From assembly GCF_002222055.1 (NCBI RefSeq), contig NZ_MUGS01000035.1, positions 51,207-115,206 of the forward strand: DNA of 64,000 bases, written 5' to 3'. A model generated the notes under the pieces. That model made no database searches and was not told the origin of the DNA. It saw only the letters and a program-made list of their open reading frames with translations. This DNA comes from Flavobacterium araucananum. GTDB lineage: Bacteria > Bacteroidota > Bacteroidia > Flavobacteriales > Flavobacteriaceae. The translations under genes and the position numbers were made by a program. Below are positions 26,843-37,500 of the stretch, in pieces. Numbering within the stretch: position 1 is the first letter of the stretch; every line of letters begins with the position of its first letter.

Positions 26843-29248
26843 TTATAGTGAAGCTAATACCGAACGTTCTTGTTTTACAAAATCTTCCAATAATGCAACC
26901 GCCTTATCATTACCGCCTGCCGCCAGAAAAGCAGTCTGAACTTCTTTGGCCGCATTTCTATATTTAGGATTTTCCAGGAGCTCAAAGACGGTCTCTCTCA
27001 GGTCTTCTATTCGAAGTCGTTTGTATCGGATACTGATTCCACAGCCCGCCTGTTCAATCAGCTTTGCAGTATGAAAGTGATCGTAAGCGATTGGTGTAAT
27101 CAACATGGGCAGACCATTGGTAAAGGTGTCGTTGACGGTATTGAAACCGCCGTGACAGATCACCATATCCATATAAGGCATCAAAGTTGATTGTGGCACA
27201 AAACCATTTACGATAAAATTAGCGGGCCATTCGTCAAATATTTCTGGCGGTGTTGCTGCAATAATAGTAACGGGTTGGTCTGCAAATGCTTCAATAAGTT
27301 TACCAAAAAAAGCTTTCCGGATATCGACTAATAAAGTACCCAATGATACAAATATTTTTGGCGTTGTGCTGGCAGCTAATCGTTCCCAGTCAAAAGGGCT
27401 GTTATTGGGACGGCCTTTGACCGGACCTACAAATTTCATGTGTGAGGGTACGGTTTCAAAACCCGCAAAGGCTTGCGAGGTAAACACGAGGTTTAATTGA
27501 TTAGAATGTATAAATATACCTTCATCAAGGATACCAACCTCTTTTTGTAGCTCTTTGATTAAGTTTTGTTGCCATTCGAATATTTTGGGAGCACTTTTCT
27601 CAGTGTCACCCATAACATCTGGTGGTACAGGGGTTGTCGTTACAGAGGGTATACGATGCTTGTGTGCGAATAAAGCGCCACCAAAAGTGATGCAATCATT
27701 GATGATGACATTAGGTTGCCAGTGACTGAGTAGTGTTTCTAATCCCGGCATCATCATTTTGGCCAATGGAACATAGGTTTCTTCCAGCGCCAATTTCATG
27801 ACTTCCGGTCCGGAACAAGAAGGACCATCGTCTTGTCGTTTTAATAGTTGCTTAAGTTCATGCTCAAAGGGTATGATATCTTTCTCAGGATAAATATAGG
27901 TTCCTCCTGTTGGTATATGTTCCTGTGCCAGTGGTGTAATGCCAAACCATTTGACTTCATGACCACGAGCCAGTAAACTGGCGCCCAAACTTAATGTTGG
28001 ACTGATATGTCCAAAAAATGGTGGAATAACAATGAGAAATTTGGCCGGAGATTCGACAGATGACAGCGTTGGAGCTATGGCTTGTTCAAGTAAATCTGCT
28101 GCGGTTTTCGTTCCGCCTGCATCAATAAAAGATTGACGAACTTTGAGGGCGCCTTCACGATATTGCGCCTGATTCAGGATATTATGAACACTGTCCCTTA
28201 GGTGATTTGCTTTAAATCGGTTAAAATTGAGACGTTCGCCTGCACCGGTACGTACGACACGTCCTGCAACATGCGATTGATCGTACGCAATTGGAATAAC
28301 AACGAGCGGCAAACCATGAGTTAGGGCTTCTGAGACGGTGTTGTGTCCACCATGGCACACGACAGCATCCAAATGTGGTAGTAAATCCAATTGTGGGATT
28401 TGCGCATAGACCATAAAATTTTCTGGCCACTTATCAAATAGAGCTGAATCTGAAACAACGACAACCGTTAAGTCTTCGTCCTGAAATGCATCGATTACTT
28501 TTTGAAAAAACGCTTTTTTATGCTCGTGGTCGAACGTTGTACCTATACTCACTAAAATTTTTTTCCCTGAACTACTTTTCATACGCTCCCAATCGAAAGC
28601 ACACGATAAACGGCGTTCTGTTACTACCGGACCTGTAAACTGATAGTTTGAAGCGAGATCCATTTCTCCAAAGAAATAGGGAGATGTTAACACTAAAGTA
28701 AGAAGATCTGAACAAGCCAATGATTGGTTTTCTTTGACACCAAGTTCTTCCTGTAGCGCTATGATCTGCCTGACTTCCCATTCATGCACTTTAGGCAGCT
28801 CACTGACAATTTTGATTGCTGCCGGGGCTGTTACGGAGGTCGCATAAGGACGATTAACTTTTTTTGCCGCAATTGCCGCAGCAAATAATTGATGATCGCC
28901 AATTACTAAATCCGGCTCATAAGCTTCCAGCAACTTAACGATTCCTTTGTAACAATGTCTGTTTAAAGGAATCAATACTTCTTCGTATAAAAACTTGATA
29001 CTATCAATGCCGTAAACAATCTTTTTTGAAATGATATCCAGGTATTGTTCACTCTCTTTTTTTTCTTCGTCTGTCTGATCGTATTCAATAAGCAATAATT
29101 CTCCGCCTACAGGAAGTTTAGACTCTAAGTTTTGGTCAAGACTGATCCACGCTACTTTATGTCCTCTTTCTAAAAGTTCAGCACCAATGCTCAATGTAGG
29201 ATTGACATGACCTGTTAGCGGGGGAACAACAAATACAAATTTAGCCAT
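26843..29248 (-). CDS. Tandem GT1 (UDP-glycosyltransferase/MGT-like) fusion protein
   Basis: An 801-residue protein made of two complete GT-B glycosyltransferases. Each half opens with a PPxxGHxxPTLSxGAxLLxRGH signature (near residues 9 and 410), whose His is the usual GT1 base. Each also has a donor-site box: CHGGHNTVSEALTHGLP in half 1 and CHGGFNTVNDTFTNGLP in half 2. Family 1 enzymes move a sugar from a nucleotide donor to small hydrophobic acceptors such as polyketides. The fusion suggests two successive or different sugar additions. Its start overlaps the hydrolase stop by 8 bases. Confidence 0.9.
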   Translation of the reverse strand: MAKFVFVVPPLTGHVNPTLSIGAELLERGHKVAWISLDQNLESKLPVGGELLLIEYDQTDEEKKESEQYLDIISKKIVYGIDSIKFLYEEVLIPLNRHCYKGIVKLLEAYEPDLVIGDHQLFAAAIAAKKVNRPYATSVTAPAAIKIVSELPKVHEWEVRQIIALQEELGVKENQSLACSDLLTLVLTSPYFFGEMDLASNYQFTGPVVTERRLSCAFDWERMKSSSGKKILVSIGTTFDHEHKKAFFQKVIDAFQDEDLTVVVVSDSALFDKWPENFMVYAQIPQLDLLPHLDAVVCHGGHNTVSEALTHGLPLVVIPIAYDQSHVAGRVVRTGAGERLNFNRFKANHLRDSVHNILNQAQYREGALKVRQSFIDAGGTKTAADLLEQAIAPTLSSVESPAKFLIVIPPFFGHISPTLSLGASLLARGHEVKWFGITPLAQEHIPTGGTYIYPEKDIIPFEHELKQLLKRQDDGPSCSGPEVMKLALEETYVPLAKMMMPGLETLLSHWQPNVIINDCITFGGALFAHKHRIPSVTTTPVPPDVMGDTEKSAPKIFEWQQNLIKELQKEVGILDEGIFIHSNQLNLVFTSQAFAGFETVPSHMKFVGPVKGRPNNSPFDWERLAASTTPKIFVSLGTLLVDIRKAFFGKLIEAFADQPVTIIAATPPEIFDEWPANFIVNGFVPQSTLMPYMDMVICHGGFNTVNDTFTNGLPMLITPIAYDHFHTAKLIEQAGCGISIRYKRLRIEDLRETVFELLENPKYRNAAKEVQTAFLAAGGNDKAVALLEDFVKQERSVLASL

Positions 29249-30023
29249 AGTTTTGTAATAAAGGGTTAGTTAAAAATTGAACAACAGTTTCTGCTATCTG
29301 AATGGGATCCTGAATGGGAATATTGTGATCTCCGTCGATGAGTTTTAGCTCAGCCGTACCAATTTGAGATTGTAACCATTCTCCTGTAGGTTTGCAATTA
29401 GAAGCAGCTCCATATAGTAACAGGGTGGGTATGTTTAATTGAGAAATAGAAAGCTGATGTAGAAAATGCTTTTCTTTGACCATATCTGCTTTGATGCTCG
29501 TCTGGTTAAATAAAAACTCGTATAACCGATGGTTTTTTTCCAACTGTCTTTTTCCCATTTTCACTTTTGTGGTGTCCGTAAAATTGGCTACGTAATGTTC
29601 GAGAAATTCCTTGCTGTACTCTTCGATAATATCCCGTGCTTTTTCATCTTGCGGATCCGGTGCTTCGATGATCACCAATTTATTTAAACGTTCTGGGGCT
29701 ATCAATGCAGTTTTGAGTGCAATAAGCCCCCCAAAACTATAGCCAACAAGTTGTGCTTTTTTGATTTGGAGGTAATCCATCATTGCGATTAAATCGGATG
29801 ACATATTTTCTAAATCATATCCTTCTAATGCGGGCTCACTCCTGCCATGACTTTTTAGATCATACATGACTACATGAAAATACTGCGCCAAAATGGGGGC
29901 AATATTAAAATAATAAATAGAAAGATTACTAAACATACCGTGAATCAGTATCACGGTATCTTCAGCTTCTTTATTTAGTTCTTGTAGGTGAACTTTCTTA
30001 TTATTAACAGTAATTATTGGCAT
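29241..30023 (-). CDS. Alpha/beta hydrolase, possible thioesterase or acyl-releasing enzyme
   Basis: A 260-residue alpha/beta-hydrolase fold. VILIHGMFSN supplies the oxyanion loop, GYSFGG (about 95-100) the nucleophile Ser, EAPDPQ is near the acid position, and DGDHN near residue 232 carries the His. In this position, between the ACP and the glycosyltransferase, it may release or transfer the chain, or edit the ACP. Its ends overlap both neighbours (10 and 8 bases). An unrelated esterase role cannot be excluded. Confidence 0.82.
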   Translation of the reverse strand: MPIITVNNKKVHLQELNKEAEDTVILIHGMFSNLSIYYFNIAPILAQYFHVVMYDLKSHGRSEPALEGYDLENMSSDLIAMMDYLQIKKAQLVGYSFGGLIALKTALIAPERLNKLVIIEAPDPQDEKARDIIEEYSKEFLEHYVANFTDTTKVKMGKRQLEKNHRLYEFLFNQTSIKADMVKEKHFLHQLSISQLNIPTLLLYGAASNCKPTGEWLQSQIGTAELKLIDGDHNIPIQDPIQIAETVVQFLTNPLLQNYG

Positions 30024-30313
30024 TCGTAGATATAATTGATGATCTTATTCAGATCAAGATTGATCAGTTCATCAAGATCCATAGCAGACAACCAACCCGT
30101 AAAATCAATTTGATCGCCAAAGTGTGTTTTGATTTTTTCCGAAAAGGAAACAATCTCTATACTGTCCATTTCCAGATCTTTAGTAAACGAACTTTCTGGA
30201 GTGATATCCATCTCTTCTACAAATTCTTCACCGATAATTTCTGTAATAAAACCCTTTAACAGGTTGAATAACTCCTCATGATTCCTTTTTAATGTCGTGT
30301 TTAAAGTGTCCAT
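30014..30313 (-). CDS. Discrete acyl carrier protein
   Basis: 99 residues from the ATG at 30313. A longer reading from 30478 exists in the frame but would lie inside the megasynthase gene and is rejected. LEMDSIEIVSF carries the phosphopantetheine Ser at residue 51, within the four-helix ACP pattern. The start overlaps the end of the KS-AT-DH-PPTase gene by 13 bases, pointing to translational coupling. The PPTase domain of that protein is the likely activator. The ACP may serve the second megasynthase, which has none of its own, or present chains to the acyltransferases. Confidence 0.88.
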   Translation of the reverse strand: MDTLNTTLKRNHEELFNLLKGFITEIIGEEFVEEMDITPESSFTKDLEMDSIEIVSFSEKIKTHFGDQIDFTGWLSAMDLDELINLDLNKIINYIYECQ

Positions 30314-33300
30314 CCGATAATATAATTTAGGTGTTTGATTATTTTGATTTCTATTTGATCGATCCATAGATGATCTCCTTGTATGCGTGTTACTTCGTAT
30401 CTTTTTGGGTTTCCTTTTAGCCCCGTTCCCAGTAATTTTCCGTAAGCTTCTTTTGCTACCCAAAATCGCGTGGTCCATTCGGCTTGATCCCGTTCTTTCA
30501 ATAAGGCTAATTCTGCATCAGTAAATACCAATTGACAAAATTCAGGACTGCGTTCGGCAATTATTTCCATATCGATACCAACAGGTTTATCATGCCGCGC
30601 AATGGCTACTGCATCTTTTCCTTTATGTGCCAATGAGATCTGGATCTGTTCTGTGGCATTACCTTTAAGATAAGGTTTGCCAACTTTATCCGAACAAATT
30701 TCAAAGGTTATGGGATAAGTGTGTTGCTTTTTCTCTTGACTCAATACATGTCTCACGGCATCTTTTACCGCTACGCGACTTACCATCCAATTCTTTCGGC
30801 GGTTGGGCAGGAGTTCCTGATAGTACTGTTTTTCTTTTTGATTAAAATAACGTTTCAGTATAAAATCCCAGGAACTTACGCGGGAATAGGCCTGATGAAA
30901 GAAAAAGACCTGTGGGGCGATTTCTTCAGAGAGTCGGTTATGAAGTGGCGACATAGAAACATTCCATAAAGCTTCGTCAATTTCTAATCTCCGGTTTTGC
31001 CATCCTTTTATTGCACACCAAACTTTTCCGTTTCTTTCAAGTACAATGTCAGCGATTGCAAATTCATCGTTTAATTCCGTCAGTACACAAGTACATTCAA
31101 ATACACCATCCTGATCGTGCATATCTTCGAAGAATTCAATTTGTTTGATTTTGACCGGAAAAGCAATGCGGTCTTTGGTTAAGGTAAGTTGCAACCATAA
31201 TCCAAATAATTGTCCTGCATTGTCTAATAAGGAACCCTTACCGCCATTGCCTTTTATTTGTCCTGTAATACCCTTCTCACCAACAGCAGATATAAGTGTA
31301 ATCCCTTGATAGGCATCTCCATGAAACATGTGCTTCTCATAGATTTCTAAAGGAGTTCGCTCGATAGGCAATCGTTTCCCTATAGACAGGTCAAAAGTAG
31401 GTAGTGTAGGATGTGTTGCTGCTAAAAATATTTCTGCATTGGCAAAATTCTCGATATCCAGATAGGCGTGATTGTTGGAGCGCCAAACGCCTTTTATTGT
31501 TTTTTCAAAAGGTTTGGCAACGTTCATCCATTGAAATACACTGACGTGCATAATCTTGTGAATTTTTGTTTCCGGTTGTTCTGCATGTGCTGTTTCTGCC
31601 AGTAATTCGAAGATCATCGTCATTGGGATCACAGGTTCCATATCTGCAACATCTGTCCAGCCTATGGGTTGTCGTAAAAGGCTGTGATCGATCAGATAAG
31701 GATGTGTAGCTAAATTGACTTGTAGTGTTTTTAAAAAACGACTGTCAATTAGTTGTTTTTTCGGTAAGACAGTTGTGTGAACAGCAGTTTGTGTACGATT
31801 TTGAAAGACATCCAATACTTCTTCCTGCATTCGGATCATATCGGCGATATTCTCCTGAAATGCCAGAACTAATGGGTGACTTACTTTTGCTGTTGCTTTG
31901 GTAAAAACCTGTTTTGGCCGCACGGTATCGATAGATTTTCGTACGTTTTTTAGTGCTTCAAAATCACGGACAATGGGTGATCCTAATTGTAATTTTATAC
32001 CTTTGTTTGGTACTTTTTTTCTGTGATTTTGTATGTCTAAAAAATCAAGTGCCAGAACTTTACCTTCTACAAATAATGCTGCTACTACCCGTTGCAACTG
32101 GGCAAGTGCTGTTCTGGTGGCTACACTTGAGGCAAGTGTGCTAAAGGCTTTTCCTTTTAAGGTATCATCAATAAAACCAATTAATCCTCCGGTACCTACC
32201 TGAATAAAAAAACGGACACCTTCGTCATAAAGTTTTTCTGTCAGTTCCCGAAATCTTACAGGTTGCACAAGATGTTCAGCGCTTAATTGACGAATAGACT
32301 GCGGATCTGCCGGATAAGGCAGGAGTGTAGTGGCGGACCACAACGGAATTTTTGTTTTCTGGAATTGAACTTTTTCCATGCCTGCTAAGATTACGTCTAG
32401 TTTATCTGCAACAAAAGGAGAATGAAAACCAGATTGAAATGGTAAAATCTGATGAAATATCTGTTTTGATTTTAATAAAGGTGTCAATTCCTGAAGCGCA
32501 TCATGGGTACCGCACAGAATTACCTGATGTGGGCAATTATCATTTGAAACGTAGAGGTTCGGGATTTTTTCGATCAATGGCGTTATATCCTCAAGACCTG
32601 CTCCAATAGCAATAAATTTAGAGTCTTTTAGTTCAAATGTTTTTGGATCAAGCACATCAATTAGATCCTTGACAGAACTTGCTTCGGCCAAATCTGAAGC
32701 ATATCCCGCTAGCCATTCTCCCATACTATGTCCGGCGTTCATATCCGGATAGATTCCTAATTTTTTTAAAGCACTGTCCAGTATGCCACAATTGTTAAAA
32801 ATGCCTAATGCCTCGTTCAACAGTCCTTCACCCTCAGTTTCTATAGGTGCTGTTAAGTCAAAATACCGACTGATTGTTGCGACTTCGCCTTTTGCTAAAC
32901 CATCTAGCCCCGGGAACACAAAAGCGACTTTGCCACTATCCTGTAAAAGAGGAGCAGAGGTGTACCAGATATCTTGTTTATTGCGCCAGGCATCATTTTT
33001 AGACACAATTTTGATTGCTTTTTGGATGCGTTCGGATGTTGGATCAAAGAGCGCAATACGATAATCGCCATCTCCTACAGCAGTATCGTTATCCTGGAGT
33101 GCAGAAAGCAATGCTTCCCGTGTTGCTCTGGCAAGTAACAATACTTCGTCTTTTTTGGGGATATCATACCCTTTCAGGACTACGTGGGCATTGATCCCTC
33201 CAAAACCAAATGCATTTACTGCTGCAATCTTTGGTAAACCTGTTTGCGACCAGTTTTTGGCATCTTGTATGGGTGTAAATCTGGTGAGCTGCATGGCGGC

Positions 33301-34539
33301 AGCGGGGTTTTCGCAATATAATGTAGGCGGCAATATGTCGTGATGCAGGGCAAGACAGGTCTTGATTAAACCTGCTATTCCAGCAGCAGGCATGGCATGA
33401 CCTATATTGGATTTGACAGATCCTATACCGGCGCGTTCAGCTGTTTCGTCTTTGCCAAAAAATTGAGCCAGAGTTTGCAGTTCTGTTTTATCTCCTAATG
33501 GGGTTCCCGTGCCATGAGCTTCCAGATAACCAATTTGTTCTTTATCTAAATTGGCATGTGCCCATGCTTGCTCTAATGCTTTTAACTGACCTTTTATCGA
33601 AGGGCTCATGACACTTGTTCCATTGCCATCACTGCTTATGCCCACGCCTTTAATGACCGCATAAATTTTATCCTGATCGCGTACAGCGTCTTCCAACCGC
33701 TTCAGGACAATGAAACCACAACCTTCTCCAATGAGTAGTCCGTCTGCATCTTCGCTAAAGGGCTTGATTTGTTGCTGACGTGATAATGCCCCCAATTGGC
33801 TAAAGATGCTCCAAAATGCAGCATTTTGACCTGTATGTACCCCTCCTGCAATCATCATATCACTGCGGCCACGCTGCAACTCCTGTACGGCATGATCTAC
33901 GGCTACAAGAGCGCTTGCACATGCCGCATCAACGGTAAAAGCAACACCTCCAAGATTGAACCGGTTGGATACTAATGAGGCAACAAGGTTGGGGATTAAA
34001 CCCATGGCTGTATCTGCAGAAAACCGTCCTTTGCGTTCCTGGTAGGCCTGCTTTATTTTTTCAATATCTGCTGAAGATACCTCCGGTAATAGTTCTTGCA
34101 AAAGGGAGGAAATCTGCTCGCCTGTACGTACAATTTCAATAGCACGTGTAGCTCCGGGACCGGTATAATTTCCTTTTCCAATGATAATTCCGGTACGTTC
34201 CAATGAAACTTTTTTCTGGAATACTCCTGCATCTTCTAATGCTTTTTGAACGAGATCAAGTGTTAAGAGGTGGTCTGGTTCAGTACCTTCAACAGCAAGA
34301 GGTAAAATACCAAATGCTGTAGGGTCAAATTCATAATCAGGAATAAACCCGCCACGATTACAATAAAAGCGGTCCATAGCTTCTTTGCTATCGCTAAAGT
34401 GCACAGGATCGATGCGATCTGCCGGAGCTACCTGCGTCGAGTCGACTTTATTGATAATATTTTGCCAGAACGCCTCAGCGTCTTTTGCTCCGGGAAACAT
34501 ACAGGATAAACCTATAATAGCAATATCTGTTTTTTTCAT
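30301..34539 (-). CDS. Iterative PKS/PUFA-synthase-like protein: KS-AT-DH-PPTase
   Basis: A 1412-residue megasynthase. KS at 4-455 has active Cys207 (DAACAS), His342 (AHGTGT) and His381 (SNIGH). AT at about 535-800 has Ser605 in GHSMG and His706 in FHSPF. A double-hotdog dehydratase at about 930-1185 has HPYLIDH at 946-952 and D1106 in LLDNAGQ. A 4'-phosphopantetheinyl transferase at about 1205-1405 has GIDME at 1321-1325 and WVAKEAYGK. No ACP or KR is present, so it probably works with the upstream protein (19-base gap) and the discrete ACP. Fused DH-PPTase tails are known from enediyne and PUFA-type secondary lipid synthases. Confidence 0.88.
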   Translation of the reverse strand: MKKTDIAIIGLSCMFPGAKDAEAFWQNIINKVDSTQVAPADRIDPVHFSDSKEAMDRFYCNRGGFIPDYEFDPTAFGILPLAVEGTEPDHLLTLDLVQKALEDAGVFQKKVSLERTGIIIGKGNYTGPGATRAIEIVRTGEQISSLLQELLPEVSSADIEKIKQAYQERKGRFSADTAMGLIPNLVASLVSNRFNLGGVAFTVDAACASALVAVDHAVQELQRGRSDMMIAGGVHTGQNAAFWSIFSQLGALSRQQQIKPFSEDADGLLIGEGCGFIVLKRLEDAVRDQDKIYAVIKGVGISSDGNGTSVMSPSIKGQLKALEQAWAHANLDKEQIGYLEAHGTGTPLGDKTELQTLAQFFGKDETAERAGIGSVKSNIGHAMPAAGIAGLIKTCLALHHDILPPTLYCENPAAAMQLTRFTPIQDAKNWSQTGLPKIAAVNAFGFGGINAHVVLKGYDIPKKDEVLLLARATREALLSALQDNDTAVGDGDYRIALFDPTSERIQKAIKIVSKNDAWRNKQDIWYTSAPLLQDSGKVAFVFPGLDGLAKGEVATISRYFDLTAPIETEGEGLLNEALGIFNNCGILDSALKKLGIYPDMNAGHSMGEWLAGYASDLAEASSVKDLIDVLDPKTFELKDSKFIAIGAGLEDITPLIEKIPNLYVSNDNCPHQVILCGTHDALQELTPLLKSKQIFHQILPFQSGFHSPFVADKLDVILAGMEKVQFQKTKIPLWSATTLLPYPADPQSIRQLSAEHLVQPVRFRELTEKLYDEGVRFFIQVGTGGLIGFIDDTLKGKAFSTLASSVATRTALAQLQRVVAALFVEGKVLALDFLDIQNHRKKVPNKGIKLQLGSPIVRDFEALKNVRKSIDTVRPKQVFTKATAKVSHPLVLAFQENIADMIRMQEEVLDVFQNRTQTAVHTTVLPKKQLIDSRFLKTLQVNLATHPYLIDHSLLRQPIGWTDVADMEPVIPMTMIFELLAETAHAEQPETKIHKIMHVSVFQWMNVAKPFEKTIKGVWRSNNHAYLDIENFANAEIFLAATHPTLPTFDLSIGKRLPIERTPLEIYEKHMFHGDAYQGITLISAVGEKGITGQIKGNGGKGSLLDNAGQLFGLWLQLTLTKDRIAFPVKIKQIEFFEDMHDQDGVFECTCVLTELNDEFAIADIVLERNGKVWCAIKGWQNRRLEIDEALWNVSMSPLHNRLSEEIAPQVFFFHQAYSRVSSWDFILKRYFNQKEKQYYQELLPNRRKNWMVSRVAVKDAVRHVLSQEKKQHTYPITFEICSDKVGKPYLKGNATEQIQISLAHKGKDAVAIARHDKPVGIDMEIIAERSPEFCQLVFTDAELALLKERDQAEWTTRFWVAKEAYGKLLGTGLKGNPKRYEVTRIQGDHLWIDQIEIKIIKHLNYIIGWTL

Positions 34540-34558
34540 AATAGACGAATACAGCGGT

Positions 34559-37500
34559 TTACCAATTTTTACCGGACATAATTAATACCTGACTTTCTGT
34601 TCCATACTTGATTTCGTTAAGAAACAGCTCTTTTCCTTCCTCTAGTGGGATCAACGAAATTCCGCGGCGTTCGTACTCATTTTCCAAGGATGAGGAAACC
34701 ATTCCGGCACCTTTCCACGGTCCCCAGTTGATCGAAATTACTTTTCCTTTTAACCTTTTGTTTAATACATTGGCATAATCATCCAACACACTATTTGCCG
34801 CTGCATAATCGGTCTGTCCTTTGTTGCCATAGACAGAAGCGATGCTTGAAAACAGAACTACGAACTGGCAATCTGAACGCAATTGTTCTGCCAGCACACG
34901 TAAGGGTTTTACTTTTGTGTCAAAGACACGTTCAAAAGAACTGGTTGTTTTTTGCTTGAAAAGTTTATCTTCCAAAAGACCAGCACCATGAATGACACCA
35001 TCTAATTGTCCATATTGTTCATAAATATGATGGATGAGTTGCGTCAATCCTTCTTCATCACAAAGATCTAAGGATTGATATACTACTTTATTTCCCAATT
35101 GCTCCATGTGGTGAATGGTACGCAGGATTTGATTGTTTTTGAAAATTCGCGATGTCTCTTTTTCAATTTGGGGTGGCGTACTAAAATTACCGGTCTTGAT
35201 GAGGTAGTTTCTGATCTCTTCTCTCGATTTCATCAACTCCAATTCTTTCGAATCGGTGGTAACTTCTCTCGGGTCTCTTGATCTGCCAACAAGAATATAG
35301 GTACACGGATAAGCTGCGGACATGTGTTTTACTAGTTCGGCAGTAATACCCTGACCTCCTCCGAGGACTAAAACAACAGATTTTTTATCCAATTGGATAT
35401 GTGCCTGGTCAAGCGTAGTTAACAAGGGCGAAGGTATGATGTCGACTTTATGTCGTTGATCGTGTATGTAAATGACTTGAGCAGATTGGTCTGTTGTCAG
35501 GATCTCGCGTAATGTAATTTCGGCTATCTGATCTATTTCCTGTTCTGTATTGAGACTGATCAGTCTGCAATTGGTTTGTTCAAACTCACGGGCTAAACTT
35601 TTGAATAAGCCGGAATAACCCTGATAATGACGTAGGGCACGGGTGTCTTTTAATTTTTCGACATGTGCCGGAATATCTGAGATCAAATAAATCCATTGCG
35701 CTTTTTCAAGATCCATCTTTTTAATCAGACCAACGTGGTCAATGATACTATGTTGGATAGTGGCAGAGCCTATATCAGAAATAATCAGTCCATCAAAACT
35801 AGTCAGATCCTGGTCCGTATGAACCAGTTGTGCAATTGCACCATGTTGTTCAAGTATCGTTTTAATTGCCGCTGTTTGTGTTCCATTGTCCGGAGCTATT
35901 GCAAATCGCTTTCCTTTCAGTATTCCGGTGTTTTGTGCTTCGGAAATAGCGGTTGGAATCAAATCAAATCGAAGGCGTGTTAATAAACTTTGTACAGGTT
36001 CCGTTGTGCTCATTTCGCTTATCCAGGTTGCTAAACCATTTAGCGTTTTTATGGCAGCTAAATTTTCCATAAGATCATCAGCTTGCTCCTTGTCCGCACC
36101 AAATCCAATTTTGTTTTTTAGTTCGCTAATAATTTCCATTCGTTTAATAGAATCTATACTTAAATCTGCTTCCAGATCCAGATCCAGTCCTAACATCTCT
36201 TTTGGATAGCCGGTCTTTTCACTGACAATATCTAAAATGGCAATTTGCAGTTCTGCAAGTGTAATCGTGGTTTTATCTGCTACTGTAGGAGATATGGGCG
36301 ATACTTCAATTTTTGTTACAGCAGAATCAATTGTGGCGGTGTATTCAGTAAGCCAGGTTACGAGTCCGTTTAAAGTTTTTATTGCGGCTAGTTGTTCCAT
36401 GACCGTATCTTCATTTTCGTGATCACTGCTCAGTATACCCAGCTCATTACGCAGTGTTCCAATGATTTCAACTCTTTTAATAGAATCTATGCTGAGGTCA
36501 GCTTCCAGATCCATTTCCATTCCTAACATTTCATGCGGATAGCCCGTTTTTTCGCAAACTACTGTTAACAACAACGATTTGATATCTCTTGTTGGTGTTT
36601 GCAGGATTACGGTAGAGATTGGTTTATCGTTGGTAATTAGTGTTGCTACCAATTGATCTGCCGTCGTATTCTCTGTTGTTCTGGAATAAACAGGGATGGG
36701 ATGCAGGTGTTCCTGTTGTCCTAAAAAGGAAAGCATGACATCTCGTTGCGCCTGGATCAACATCTTCATGCTGTTTAAATATTCCTGTAGTATGTGTTCC
36801 GGGGCAGGTTGTGCTACTGGTGTCTGGATGATCGGGGAGTTTTTCATTTGGAGGGGAGTTATTATAGGCAAGGCACCATGAGTAGGTAATGTGCCTGTTG
36901 TTGGATGAGCGGCTTGTCCGTTTACGCGCCAGATCGTTGGACTTTTTTTATAAAGGTCGGGTTGATCGATCTGAATTAAATTCGCCTGTCTGTCTTCAAA
37001 AAGTTTATTTAAATTAAGGCTACGACCAGTTCCAAGGTATTGTGCAAACATACAAAGGAGGTGGGTGAGACTGTTATGATTGTTATTCTCGACATGTAGT
37101 GCGAGCTCATCTTTGTTTAGGCAGGCTTTTGTTAATCCGGTCAATACTTTTCCGGGACCTACTTCAATAAATATCCTCGCCCCACTGGCGTACATCGCTT
37201 GGATTTCGTCAACAAAATGTACCGGTTGGACCAAGTGATCGGTCAATTGTACTTTGATATCAGAGACCGGACTTGGGTATAAGGTTGCTGTGGTGTTTGA
37301 CCAAACCGGAATCTGCATTTCCTGAAAAGGAATTTCTTTTAAGACATTCGTATACAAATCTTTGGATTTGCTTACCAGTGGACTGTGAAAGGCGCAGGCA
37401 ACTTCTAGTTTTTTGTATGAGATACGTTCGTTTTTAAGCGCTTCCATAAATTTGTCAATGGCTGCTGTGCTTCCGGCAATAACGCACTGAGTTGGCGAAT

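Noticed and set aside
30314..30478. Longer N-terminal form of the ACP
   Set aside because: The extra 55 residues overlap the PPTase coding region in another frame and are basic and low-complexity; the ATG at 30313 begins a normal ACP.
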